Origin: Artemia franciscana
Taxonomy: Eukaryota; Arthropoda; Branchiopoda; Anostraca; Artemiidae
Direction of reading: 5' to 3'
DNA length: 64,000 nucleotides
Assembly: GCF_032884065.1 (NCBI RefSeq)
Contig: NC_088863.1
Span: 63,139,604 to 63,203,603 of the forward strand
Program-made: the position numbers and the translations under genes
Notes under the pieces: model-generated
What the model was told of the DNA's origin: nothing
Seen by the model: the letters and a program-made list of their open reading frames with translations, nothing else
Databases searched by the model: none
In this document: positions 34,334 to 45,480 of the stretch, in pieces
How the letters are laid out: each line of letters starts with the position of its first letter
Position numbering within the stretch: the stretch's first letter is position 1

Positions 34334-36360
34334 TCACCAAAAGCAGGCGTAGAAAGAAGCATTCATGTTGATTGGGTGAACGGTGTAGAGTCTTCCTATC
34401 GTGGTATCTTTGAAGATGGTAGGTTGGCCGTCGACTGACTTACCCTGTTTTCGACGTTCAAATACTTTATTTTTAGTATTCCACGTGTAATACGAAAGCA
34501 CTTCAGTATGCAGCAGTTTTTTTGCAAAAGAATCATTTTTGCAAAGCGAAAAAAAAGCTGTTAATGTTGTATCCGGTGGATTCAGGACTCTTTGTTGCAC
34601 GTTGGTTTCCGTGAAATAAACACGTTGACCATTCTGTAATTGTACCGCTAAGTGAACAACAGCTGGACTACGTTCATGTATCGGAAATGAAAGAATTTGC
34701 CAAACAGCTTCATTACTGCTGATGTTTCTTCCAGCCTGATATTGTATGATTTCATCGAAATCTTTGATTTCGGGCTGCAAGCCAAAAACTGCCATGTCAC
34801 TGCCTTTGTTGACGTATTTACATATGTATTTGATTGCCTTTACGGAGTTACAGTATTCAACGTTTATGTGTGCATTAAATGTTTTTGATAATAATGGGGA
34901 ATATGGAACAACCCACTGGTTATCTACTTCGATGGTGGTACCGTTACGCTTCTTTATTATTGCTGTTTTACCGCCATCTTCAGTAGATCTTCTTCTATAT
35001 TGTGGGTAACCACCATTGCCAGTAATTGTGTTTGATACTAAAAGTCGAGGATATTGCTTTGTGCACCTTCCTTTGGCCATGCATGGTGAATTTTCGTTCA
35101 GTGCACCGCAAGGTCCATGTATCATATTTTTACAATAATATCATGTAACCCCTTATCGACATTTTTATCAGGTATTTCAGCGGAAATCACATCATCAATT
35201 CCGTTCGAAGTAATTTTTTTATGTAGCCAGATTAGTATATGTGCGTGTGGCAAACCTCGTTTTTGCCATTCCACTGAGTACATCCAGCATCGCACTGACC
35301 CAAACACTTCAAGTTTTACAATGTAGTTTATCAGTGATTTCAACTTTTGCCGGAAGACACGGGCCGTAATGTCATGCCTATGAACCGCCGATTGTCCTTG
35401 AAGTAAAAGCTGCAGTATCTCGTCCCAAGATTGATTACATGTAAATGTAATAAATAAATCTGGACGACCATAGAGACGAACATACGCAATAGCATCTTGA
35501 GCATATTCATGCATATGACGGGGACTGCCAGCATATGACGAAGGTAAAATTGTTAATCTTCCAACGTTTGTGGTATTACCGTCATTTATAACTGCATCTC
35601 GCTTATGAATGTATTGTTCAGAGCGGAGCTTGGTCTGATTCAGGCGGATAGATAGCAAACGTTCTGATTCAATTTTAGCATACATATCAACGACGAATTG
35701 GTGAAACAATTCACGGCATTTTAAAATATAATTTTCTTCATCCTGCCGAATCATTAGTCTATAGGAATAATAATGCATTGCACTGCATTTCTTATTCATT
35801 TCTTTGTTAGTGGCTGGATTCATCAATTTAATATTAAAGTGATAGCCGTCGGCTCCATCCCAAAAAATGATAGGATATTGTAGGGCATCGTAGCATCGAT
35901 GAGTTTCAGCATTTCTTAACAACTGAGCGTTTCGCTTATGAAGAATAATATCTCGAGGTAAAAACTGATCACCGACCATAACGATTGCCACTTCGTCGAT
36001 AGTTGGAGCATTGTATCTACGCACATGTTGGCCAGGAGGCGTTTTGTCAGCGGAAATAACAATTTTATGCGTATCAGTAGGCATCAAATCGATGGCTGTT
36101 TTGAAAAGACGCACTAAATTATTATTTTCGTGGAAAAGATGTTGCAATTGGGAAACGATTGTCCTTTCAACGTTGGGAGAAATTTCGCAACGTGCATTCA
36201 ATTCAGAATTTCTATCACTGATGAAGTACAATTGTAAAAATTTATGATTCTCGCCTGAGAATGGTAGAAGGGACCCTGCTCTATGATAAATTTGCCCTTT
36301 TACTTTGAAAGTAGACATAAATTGATCTGGATTTTCGATTTGGGCTCCAAACGACGACAT
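34334..36360 (-). pseudogene. Helitron Rep: Helitron-like N domain, HUH nuclease and two-Tyr motif
   Basis: The frame 36,360 to 35,122 (412 codons) starts with the Helitron-like N domain (SFGAQIENPDQFMSTF), then RPDLFITFTCNQSWDEI, and ends with EWQKRGLPHAHILIW, the HUH metal-binding motif of rolling-circle Rep. A frameshift near 35,120 leads to the frame 35,125 to 34,334, with CMAKGRCTKQYPR, VEYCNSVKAIKYICKYVNKG (Rep motif 3 with the two Tyr) and a QAGRNISSNEAVWQILSFPI segment. The piece 34,333-34,095 is out of frame. The key catalytic residues are present; the breaks are small indels, so the copy is fairly young. Confidence 0.9.
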
Positions 36361-37178
36361 TTGGAAACATGAGTTGTATTTTCTGAGTTTGACAAAAAAC
36401 GCTTAGATTCTGACGTAGTTCCAGTAAGGAAAGTCTTCAATGGCTCTGGTGGTGCAGCCAATAGAGGAAGTTTAACTTTTCCTGAGGCGCAAAACATTCC
36501 CATTGTTTCACCATTGAATTTCAAGGCCTTGCAATAGGGACAAATTTTAGACATTGTCCCGATTTGAACACATCTACTCAAGCTATAATCATCGACTGGG
36601 TTGTACCTGAATGCCAGGCGATAACTTTCAGGTTGCTCTGATTCCTCGGCACGCCTTCTTTTATTACTTTCTCTATCAGCAGCAAGCCTGATTTCTTGCT
36701 GTTCTTGTGATTCCTCGGCAGGCTTTCTTTTCTTACTTTCTCTATCAGCAGCAAGCCTGATTTCTTGCTGTTCTTGTAATTCCTCGGCACGTCTTCTTTT
36801 TTCACTTTCTCTTTTAGCAGCAAGTCTGCTTCCGCGTTGCTCTGGTAGTTCCTCGGCACGCTTTCTGTTCTTTCTTTCTCTATCAGCCTCAAGCCTGTTT
36901 CCTTGCTGTTCTTTTGATTCCTCGGCACGCTTTCTGTTCTTTCTTTCTCTATCAGCCTCAAGCCTGTTTCCTTGCTGTTCTTTTGATTCCTCGGCACGCC
37001 TTCTTTTTTCACTTTCTCTTTTAGCAGCAAGTCTGCTTTCGCGTTGCTCTGGTAGTTCCTCCGCACGCTTTCTTTTCTGACTTTCTCTATCAGCAGCAAG
37101 TTTTTTGGCATAGACTCTTTGAGCATCTTCATCGGCTTTTGCCATGGTAAGTTCATCAGTCATTGTAAACTTAAACAT
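36300..37178 (-). pseudogene. Helitron N-terminal segment with 23-residue charged repeats
   Basis: Starting at 37,178, the frame carries about seven 69-bp units encoding variants of RESKKRKRAEESQEQQEIRL, then CPYCKALKF and GMFCASGKVKLP. It is colinear with the copy at 20,846-21,721, but the order of unit variants differs, so units have been gained, lost or converted between copies. The frame runs out of phase with the next one near 36,385; in a working element these would probably be one polyprotein. The second ATG (37,142) is also possible as start. Confidence 0.7.
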
Positions 37179-37194
37179 TAATAGATTTCTACGT

Positions 37195-37300
37195 GAACAT
37201 ATGTCTTAAATATCTTGAATGACGTCACCGTCAAAGCAAAAATGACGACAACTAATTTCATGACGTCAGTCAACACAGAAACATGACGTCACCTGATCCA
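37195..37300 (-). promoter_or_regulatory. Cluster of TGACGTCA palindromes upstream of the Helitron reading frame
   Basis: Three tgacgtca octamers lie at about 37,220, 37,260 and 37,284, within 110 bp ahead of the first ATG. The same cluster recurs at the 5' end of other copies (about 21,763, 21,805 and 21,822; 16,760 and 16,791; 24,120 and 24,157). The octamer is the classical CRE/bZIP recognition palindrome. A promoter role is inferred from position and conservation. Confidence 0.45.
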
Positions 37301-37343
37301 CAGACAGACACACAGACAGACAACTTATTTTTATATATATAGA

Positions 37344-38552
37344 TAGATTAGAAAGCGTTCGATTATGTTGATTGAAGAATTAGCAAAGGTTTTATCCTTA
37401 TTTAGTATACTAGAAAAATACATTAAAGAGAAATAGTGTTATGTACGAGAATAATACTGTCTGCGGTTAAGTTAGGAAATGAGGCTAGTTGCTGATATTG
37501 TATTAAATCAGGAGTTAAGCAGGGGGGTGTTTTTATCTCCCTTAATATAAGTCATTTTGATGGACTTTGTTTTAAAGAGCACAGGAAAGGCAATGTGAGA
37601 CCACAGATCCAATGGGGAAGAAAAACTTTCCTAGACTTAAATTATGCTCATGAATTAAGCATCCTAGATGAAAGAGTGAGCAAAATGAATGAACTTTCAG
37701 AGGTTTTGCGAGTTCAGGGTGCTAGAATAGGTTTAAAAATTAATGTTAAGAAGACTAAGTTACTAAGATGACGTTGGGTAACGAAAAGATTGATATGGTG
37801 GGCAGCTTCACTTACCTTGGTAGTATTATTAGTAAAGACAATGGGAACAGTGAAGATTTTAAAAGTAGAATAGCCAAGGCCCAGGGTGATTTGTCACAGT
37901 TAAAAGAAAAATTTGGAAGAATACGAAGATAAGTCTGCAAACCAAGATTAGAATATTGGAACGTTACAGTGATGACAGTGGTCAAATACGGCTCTTAAGC
38001 ATGAGCGCTCCAAAAAGCGGACGAAGAAAAAATTAAATGCTTTACAGAAAAATTGCCAGAACACTATTCTGTGTACCCGGCTGATTGACCGTAATTCTAA
38101 CAGTAGGCTATTCGAAAAATGTGTTTCAATCCCGCTTTCTAGGACTACAATGAGAGAAAGCTCGAAATAACTAGGGCACGTTCTGAGGATGAAGGATGGC
38201 AGATTGCCAAAGATTGTCATTTTCGGCCTACCGTCTAGGGCTAAAAGGAAAGCAGGTCATCCTCGTCAGGCACACGATGGCACACAACTCGGTCCAGTTA
38301 TCTTAAGGTTGACGCAACGAGGATGGACTACTCGAAGAACAGCCTTGATTACCTATTTACTTTGATTCGGGAGATTCTTCACGGGTACATTTTCCCCAAG
38401 TGTCTCTAAGATACAACAGGCAATAACTGAGTCGTAATGGAACAAGGTAATAGAACAGCATATATGATACTTAAAAATGCCTGGAACCATATATTTAGAA
38501 ATAAAAAATAAACAAAACCTAAGGAATCTTCATCAACGGATGACAATATACT
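37344..38552 (+). pseudogene. RTE-like LINE, 3' part (reverse transcriptase end and tail)
   Basis: The RT reading resumes with KAFDYVD right after the Helitron. It continues, with frame changes, through VKQGGVF (near 37,515), LNYAHELSILDERVSKMNE (near 37,640, where LINEs normally have YADD), GARIGLKINVKKTK and TYLGSIISKDNGNSED. The catalytic aspartates are thus changed. The 3' end of about 280 bp is the segment found inverted at 28,805-29,084. Stops and the mutated active site mean this LINE was probably dead; whether before or after the Helitron insertion cannot be told. Confidence 0.75.
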
Positions 38553-38836
38553 TTAAATAGAACTAATAACAATTCATTAAGGAAAGAGGAATTCGCATCG
38601 GATAATTCGTTGACCCATTTTCCATATTCACACCAGAATCACTGAGTCCCGTGATCTTTGGATATCGAGTAACCTTTGAGAGAAGTAGGAGATTAAAATG
38701 TAATTAATATATAATTAATCTGCTTAAAATATGAATATAAAATACATCTAAATCTGGAATAGAAAGTGCGTGTTTATCTCTAGTCTCCCAATAAATTCTG
38801 ATTACATATAATATTCGGGAAAATACTGCTGATGTG

Positions 38837-38895
38837 GGATTTGAACCTAATACTGCCAAGTGAATAGCCAAAACTTTCTAACCCCAGGTAAATAG
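38837..38895 (-). repeat. tRNA-like (possible SINE head) remnant
   Basis: The reverse complement reads ttaggttcaaatcccacatc, a good internal box B of a polymerase III promoter, preceded about 40 bp upstream by a weak box A-like gggttagaaagttttgg. Stems do not fold convincingly into a cloverleaf. It is best seen as a decayed tRNA-derived SINE or tRNA pseudogene. Confidence 0.3.
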
Positions 38896-38899
38896 GCAA

Positions 38900-39985
38900 A
38901 CCTTGCAATCTATTCATAGCTTTGTTATTACAGACCTTGCCCTTCCATACAAATAAAATGGATTGAAATAATAATTAAATATAGGAGATATTTTATACAG
39001 CTCACTATGACAGATTGCTATACAGAAGTATCATAAACTTGTTTAGCCGTCATAGAAGAGTGTAACCGCTTTGGTATAGCCATTGACCCCTTATATCTTG
39101 CAAATAAGCTAATCATCATCAAGTGACAATGAGACTGATGTGGACTCGAAGAAGGTTTCGCCACCGATGAATAGTAGCAAAATATATCTACGTAAAGTTT
39201 TATCTCTACTTAATTGAAACATTTTATTGATAGTCTTAATTTATATCTTTTTATTTATGCTAAAATGTATAAAGCCAGACACAAAAGAATTCAAAAGCAT
39301 TATCCTTCAAATTATTCCTTGAGAGTTTCAACTTAACATCCTAGGTCATTTTATCGATACGCCATTTTGACAGCCTCTATTCACAGTAAATTCATTGATT
39401 CAGCTCAAATTTTCCCTCAATTATCTATAAAATTTTCTCTTTAAACTCTTAACCCTCGACATAGGTAATGCACAATAGACACACATAAACAATAGACACA
39501 CATCAAAAAGCCATAGATTAAGTACTGGTGCTCGGATGTTGCTAAAATTTGTCAGCAATGAACTATTGCGAAGTAGAGTAGTGTAGTTTGAACAGGTATT
39601 TGGGTTGATGACGGTTGATGACAAATTTTGTGTAGGATCTGCTACTTTTGCCAGCTTTGCCACTAATATTAAAGTTCATAACACCCTTCTAATTCCCTCA
39701 CTTCCTTTTCCCAGTACATAAGACAAAACCCCGCATTTGAACTAAGTGGCATTTGAAAAGCTTCATCATTTAATTCCATGGAATTCAAAAATGATATTGT
39801 AGCAAATCAAAAAGTACATTGCTTGAATTGCCATTGTCAAAATCTTCCGCAAAAAATAACAATACCCCTTCTTAAACAAGATTAAAAATATATTTGTTGC
39901 ATAGATTAATCCTCTGATATATCATATTTTTTCTCCTGCTTTTTTCTTTGTCACTATTGGGTTGCTGGAAGTGAGTTTTCTTTCT
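38900..39985. other. AT-rich interval without a recognised gene
   Basis: The minus-strand open segment 39,663-39,421 has no recognised motif. No repeats shared with the rest of the window were noticed here. Confidence 0.4.
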
Positions 39986-39989
39986 TTTT

Positions 39990-40280
39990 CTGTGAAATAT
40001 TCAGAAATACATCAAACGTATATTTAAAATTATTTCTTAAACAATTGCTATTTACTTTACATTGAAATTTTTCGAAATTTTCAGAAAACCTTTCTAACGA
40101 TGAAGCCATAAAACAATAAGTGTTAATGAAACCCTATACAAAATGTGTTTCATAGATTCACTCCGTTTTATGGTTTGATCGTTAGATAGGCCTTCTGAAA
40201 ATTTAGCTAAATGTGAATCTAAAGTAAATGGAATCATTTAAGAAATAAGTATACTTCTGATGTATTTCAAAATACTGAAG
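39990..40280. repeat. Imperfect foldback with arms of about 115 bp
   Basis: The left arm (39,990-40,115; for example cagaaatacatcaaacg, aaattttcagaaaac, cgatgaagccataaaac) is matched by the reverse complement of the right arm (40,160-40,280; gttttatggtttgatcg, ttctgaaaatttagc, gatgtatttcaaaata). The intervening 45 bp are themselves partly self-complementary. It has no coding potential; a MITE-type foldback or hairpin RNA source are both possible. Confidence 0.6.
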
Positions 40281-42260
40281 ACTTTAAAAGAATAATCAAG
40301 AAAGGGATTTGTCCCTATGAATATGTTGATAGTTAAAAAAAAATAAAAGATAAAAAATTACCTTCTACAGACAAGCTTTATTCTAGATTTAAAGGGGAAA
40401 ATGTTAATGGGGAAGAATATATAAGAGCGAAATATATTTTGAAATAATTTAAATGTGAAACTGTTAGATTGCACTAAATTATATCTAAAAATTGATCTTT
40501 TAATTTTGCTAGATTTAGTTGAAAATCTTAGAAGTGCATGTTTAAATAATTATAAACTACTTCCTCTCAGCACCAGGACTAACATGGGAAGCTTTTCTCA
40601 AACACTCTAAACCTGAAATCCCCTTATTTTCATGCTGTCCCATAAGCAATATGTATTTTATTTAGACAAATTAATTTTGAGACAGGTATCAACAAAACTT
40701 CCATCAGGGATTGTATTTGCTTAAGATACAATTAGCAATATGAATGCTCAGTTTTGTGATATTCTAGTTTTGAAATAATAAAAAAAGAAAATTATATGTT
40801 CTATTTGATTTTCACCAGCTCACTTGAGCAAAATCCTTTGTGACAACAATATACCCTTGGTTGGCTTAGAATCTCTCTAAAATGCTTTAAACAGAAGGAA
40901 TTTTAAAAACAATTATACTGATCAGCAAGAAGAATATTAAAATAATTCTCTAAACTTGGCACTTTTTAAGACAGTTTTTTAGCACAGCAAATGCAAAACT
41001 TTAATGGTGTCCTATGTCTTCTCAAAAAAAATATTAAAACGTGTCAGATGTATTTTGATATAAAATGCATCAAAGACTTTTAGTTAAATCTATGAAATGA
41101 CAGGGCCAGGCATTCCTTTACATTTTATGCAACATGTAAAAAGAAAAACAATTCAAATTTTTTCACAAAAGATGATTGATTTTAAATAATAAATGTATTT
41201 TTAACAAAAAGCAGCTGACATCAATTAAATCAAATAAAACAAAAATTCATGGAGAATCAATAATATCAGCCTTATATTTAACCTGCAATGTTTTAATTGC
41301 CACGGCCTTAGGAATTTAGTGTATGTATAAAAACATTCTTTAGCCACGTTTGAGAATATTAGTGCATGCATGTAATCTAAAACCTTTGTCAGATTCAAAA
41401 AATAGCTTTCTTTAAAGGTAGTTTAAGTTTGAAAATAAATTTTCACAAGTCTTCAATCATCACGTTTCAATGCCGATATTTTTCAATAAAACCACACTTT
41501 ACTAGCAACACAACCTAAAAATAGATTTTCAGTAGCAGACTCAAGCCAGTAGTAGAGGAAATGGGACTTCTGAGAAACCAATTTCATCTATTCAATTTAC
41601 ATCATTTTCAGTTAATTTTAAATTATTATAACAGGAAATATAGCAGATTTTGAACGTTTTCCAACCGTATGTTCAAAATGATAACACGTCCAAATCAAAT
41701 TTGGTCTCATTTTTACACTTTTTTACAATGTGAACACAAGTTCTAGCCTCAATTAAATCACCCCATCAATTTACCCCAATTTCAATGTATTTCAATATAC
41801 CTCATTTTCAAAGTATTGCAATTAACCCTATTTTCAATGTACAGAAAATGAGGCTTCTGGCCCACTTGTCAATTCCATTTAATTTACTCCAGTTTCCTAC
41901 CCAATTTATACCATTTTCCACTGAAAAATCTAAATTTTCAAGAATTTCCCATTATAAATTTTATCATTAAAACAGTTTTGCGTCAAAATAAAAATCCTTG
42001 AAAAAGTAAGAAATGGATATGATTTTATAAAAATTTTATTTTGTGAAATAGCACAGGTTATTAGATTTACTAAATATAGTGTTATTATTAATATATAATA
42101 CATTACCTATACTACTTGTTTGATCTGATATTTAATTGTTAAATCGATATCCGAATAAATTATGTTATCTTTATTTTTTCTTTCAATACCTTTTAAAATC
42201 ACACATTCATCTTATTTTTTAAATTTCTTTTCAAGATCAGATGCTTTAGAATCACAACTC
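40280..42260. other. AT-rich interval without a recognised gene
   Basis: Open stretches are short and no family resemblance, RNA gene or shared repeat was found. Confidence 0.4.
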
Positions 42261-42269
42261 TTAGGTGCA

Positions 42270-43607
42270 TGGATTTAATCGTGTATTCCATTTTAATATC
42301 TAAATCTTCTTTCCTAATAGTTCGATTATATTTATTTTTCATTTTCATTTCGCTTAAGAGTTTCTCGTTTATTAGTAAATAATTTCATTAAATAAATTTT
42401 CTAAGCAGAAATAATATTTCTTTTAATAACCTTTGGCTTTCTTCTAAGAACTCTTAGAAAGATGGTTTGTATTGAAAAATTTTGGAGAATATAATTCATT
42501 ACCATTTAATTTCACTTGTTTCATATATTTTTCACAAGGAGAAAACTGTTATGTTTTGTGTCTTCATTTTTTCGTTTAATTATTTCTTCATTAGTCAATT
42601 CACGAATTTTATACATAGCAAGCGATTCTGAATAAGCAGTTTTATATTAAGACTTTTTTCTGCTATTCTTTGAAATTTTTCAAGTATTTAATTAAAACTT
42701 TCCCACAACTTAAAGAGAAGGAAAGGGTAACAGAGCAAAAGCAGATAAATCTGAAACACTAAACATAAATTTAGGTACCAAGAAAGCATTACTAGCATTT
42801 CCACACTATTTAAAACTTCCTCGATAAACCTTTTTCTTGTTTTTCTTTAAACTAAAAATAGATCAACCATTTCGACTTTAAAATCCATAACGACAACAAT
42901 TTTCTGTCCATATCTATTTGTAACACATTTCATTGCTTAATTGTGTACTCCATTCCTATGTCTAAATCTTCTTTCCTAACAGTTCGATTATATTTATTTT
43001 CTATTTTCATTTGGCTTAAATGTTTCTCCATTTATTAGTAAATAATTTTGTTAAACAAAATTTCTGAATCAGAAATAATTTTTATTTTCATAATCTTTGG
43101 CTTTCTTCCCAGAATTCTGTGACTCGGTGAAAGAATTCTGGGAAGAAATTCAAATACGTGTCAGAAATAGTAACGGCTTATTCGTTTTGATAGTGTGCCT
43201 TAGCATTCTAGGAAAAGATGGTTTGTATTCTTAAGGTTTTGTAGAATATAGTGCAGAAAGTAAGAAAAGTTTTATTTATGTGTCAAACCTTACAAACTTT
43301 ACGCAATATTCATTACCATTCAGTTTCAATTGTTTCATATATTTTTCACCAGGAGAAAACTGTTATATTTTGTGTTTTAATTTTTTCGTTTAATTAGAAA
43401 ACCGTCATTTTTCGCGTATTAATTTTTTTATTTAATTATTTCTTTCTTTAGCCAATTCACCAAATTTATATTTAGCAGGCAGCTCTGAATAAGTTGTTTC
43501 ATATTTAGCTTTTCTTTCCGCTATTCTTAGATATTTTTCAAGCATTTGAATTAGAACTTTCCCAAAACATAAAGAAGCAAGGGGTAACATAGTAAATGCA
43601 GATTAAC
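42270..43607 (-). repeat. Direct duplication of a 480-670 bp segment downstream of the polymerase relic
   Basis: The interval 42,270-42,750 and the interval 42,934-43,607 align along their length, sharing gttcgattatatttatttt, ctttggctttcttc, gatggtttgtatt, gaaaactgttat and aactttccca blocks. The second copy has about 120 bp extra near 43,110-43,205 that begins with a perfect 17-bp inverted repeat. Translations on the minus strand are Lys-rich and fragmentary. The segment may derive from the same polymerase-bearing element, but no motif shows it. Confidence 0.6.
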
Positions 43608-43609
43608 AG

Positions 43610-45110
43610 TCACATCGTTTTGATCTAAATGAAAATTATTATCTACTATTTTCTTTTCACAAATATAACAGCATTTAATAGTTATATTGTTCCATTTTTC
43701 ACTTACTTGCTCTTGTGTTTAACCATAATCTCTTTGTCTATTTTCCTACTCATTGGCTATTTCTATAAACATTTCTGTTATGGTAGTTACAAAATGCTCG
43801 CTAGCATCTTCACCAAATTATTCGTAATATTTATTTTGTGTTTTATCAAGAGATTAACATACTTGGAATCCATAAGTAAATCGCTTTTACTCTACTATCT
43901 TAAATGTCTTTTTACCTTTCTTTTGATTAAATTGTTCATTATACAATTCAAAATCAGCTACAATACAGCAAGGTACTTTCATTTGTTTAGCTATATTTTA
44001 CTGGTTTTGGTATAATGATTTCAGGATCTTTACAGTAATCCTTTTTAGAATGTTTTTTCAAACTCTTGATTTCTGTTAAATGTTTTCCACTGTAGATGGA
44101 AAGATAAATTTTTGATTTATATTTAGTAATTTGGGTACTCAATAGTCTACTTAAATCTTTAATTAAAACATAATGATTATTAAAGTAGAGTAAATCAACC
44201 ACATGTGAAGCAGTTTTTTCATTGGTCTTAGTTTTACGAATATGAGTTCTAACCACCTTATTTTCAATTATTTAAAATCAACAGATTTTAATAATATATT
44301 CGTTTTCAAATTCATAAATATCTTGAATATCAATTGGAAAAATAGTAAACCTTTTAATTTCGAATTCATTTTGATAGGGTCTTTCTTCTGATAGTCTATA
44401 TATATAGATGTCTTTTGCTGGGTGAAAATAAAAAAGAATTGACGAAAGAAAGCATTTGCCATCATTACTTTTTATATTAATGCAAGCTTTTCATTTTTTT
44501 TTTACAATTTCAGACATTTCTTTATAAGTACCTCCCACATAATTTGGTAATCTTAACATTCAATTACCAATTCCGTTGACTCTTTCAAACTGTAAACCTA
44601 ATCTGGGTATATTCTCTATTACTAATTTGTGTATATTCCTGAGATTACTATTCAAATGGCTTTGTTCAATGTCACTATTTTATTAAAAATCCAAGAATAG
44701 CTAAGATAGTGGATAGGTTCGAGTTCCTCTTTATCCTTCTGAGAATAATGTTACGCGTGTTGGAAATTAACCTCTATAAATATTTCTATCTCTAATTCTA
44801 TTTTTTAGATCTCTAACAACAGAGTCTAAATTAGTCCAATATCAGTTCCAATTGAATTTACTGAAATATTAAATATAAGGGAATTTTCTCCGGTCCATTG
44901 AATGCTTGGATTGTTATCGTGTTCTTCTTCTTTAAATATATGCTCTGGGATAGCTCAAACTTCACTTGTTTTTTCATATTTATAAATAAATTCAAAATAT
45001 CAATATTCCATTCTTTTTTAGCACTCTCTTTACCATTTTCATCTCGAATGAATTGTCTATTTAGGATAAAACTATATAGGACATCATGAATGAATTCTAA
45101 GACCTGTTTT
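43610..45110 (-). pseudogene. Second family B DNA polymerase relic (Polinton type), N-terminal region
   Basis: Minus-strand readings follow the N-terminal half of a Polinton-type polymerase. MLRLPNYVGGTYKEMSEIVK lies near 44,555. ACINIKSNDGKCFLSSIL (44,490-44,440) is like the AxINIxNxDxxCFxW block. The frame 44,256-43,987 has FNNHYVLIKDLSRLLSTQ and then KKHSKKDYCKDPEIIIPKP. Next comes VPCCIVADFELYNEQF near 43,970, the vPxxxYADFE start of the exonuclease domain. CCYICEKKI follows near 43,670. Frameshifts and stops separate the pieces, and the polymerase palm is not found downstream. This family differs in style from the relic at 0.95-1.86 kb. Confidence 0.6.
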
Positions 45111-45480
45111 TGTTCTTTTGGATTTTATAAAAATGAGCTTATTTTTGGATGCTAATAATGTTCTCTTATAGTGGGTTTCATGCGTTTAAACATTACACGA
45201 GGTCTTGTCACTCATTTGAACTAATCTGTGGTGCAAGTAGACTGAAAAATTGCCAAAGGGGTACGGGACATTGTAAATGAGCCTCCAGAGGGAATTCACT
45301 GTGTTAAAAGACCAAGTATAATAATTACACACATGAAACTCACTGTAAAGGTTCATTATTATTATCCATAAATAAGCTCATTTATTTTTCAAGAAAAAAC
45401 AATTGACCTTGGCAACATCGCTAGAACCTATACAAAATCCAAAAGAACAAAGACAGGTCTTAGAATTTATTTATGATTTT
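45060..45480. repeat. Imperfect palindrome involving a polymerase fragment
   Basis: The left arm (45,075-45,213) and the right arm (45,317-45,480) are reverse complements. Both carry the ttcttttggatttt/aaaatccaaaagaa block, the aagacctgt/acaggtctt block and gggtttcatgcg/cacatgaaactc. The right arm has about 50 bp extra. The loop is about 100 bp. The arm encodes NPKEQRQVLEFIYDFL-like residues, so the outer end of the polymerase relic has been inverted and duplicated. Confidence 0.6.

Larger units (their letters stand above)
31865..37343 (-). mobile_element. Near full-length Helitron inserted into the LINE
   Basis: The minus-strand element starts TCTATATATATAAAAATAAG at 37,343 and ends with the GC-rich hairpin and CAGCTAG at 31,865. 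It sits between A and T of the LINE: the flanks read ...tagatta at 31,864 and tagattag... at 37,344, with no target duplication, as expected for Helitron rolling-circle insertion. It encodes, in order, a repeat-rich N-terminal segment, the Helitron-like N domain, Rep with HUH and two-Tyr motifs, and a PIF1-like helicase. Frameshifts break the polyprotein into at least seven frames. About 220 bp of helicase tail are duplicated (32,242-32,462 and 32,749-32,969). Confidence 0.9.

Noticed and set aside
43629..44015. 128-codon plus-strand frame resembling a hydrophobic membrane protein
   Set aside because: It is antisense to the Polinton-type polymerase relic, whose conserved blocks lie on the minus strand.
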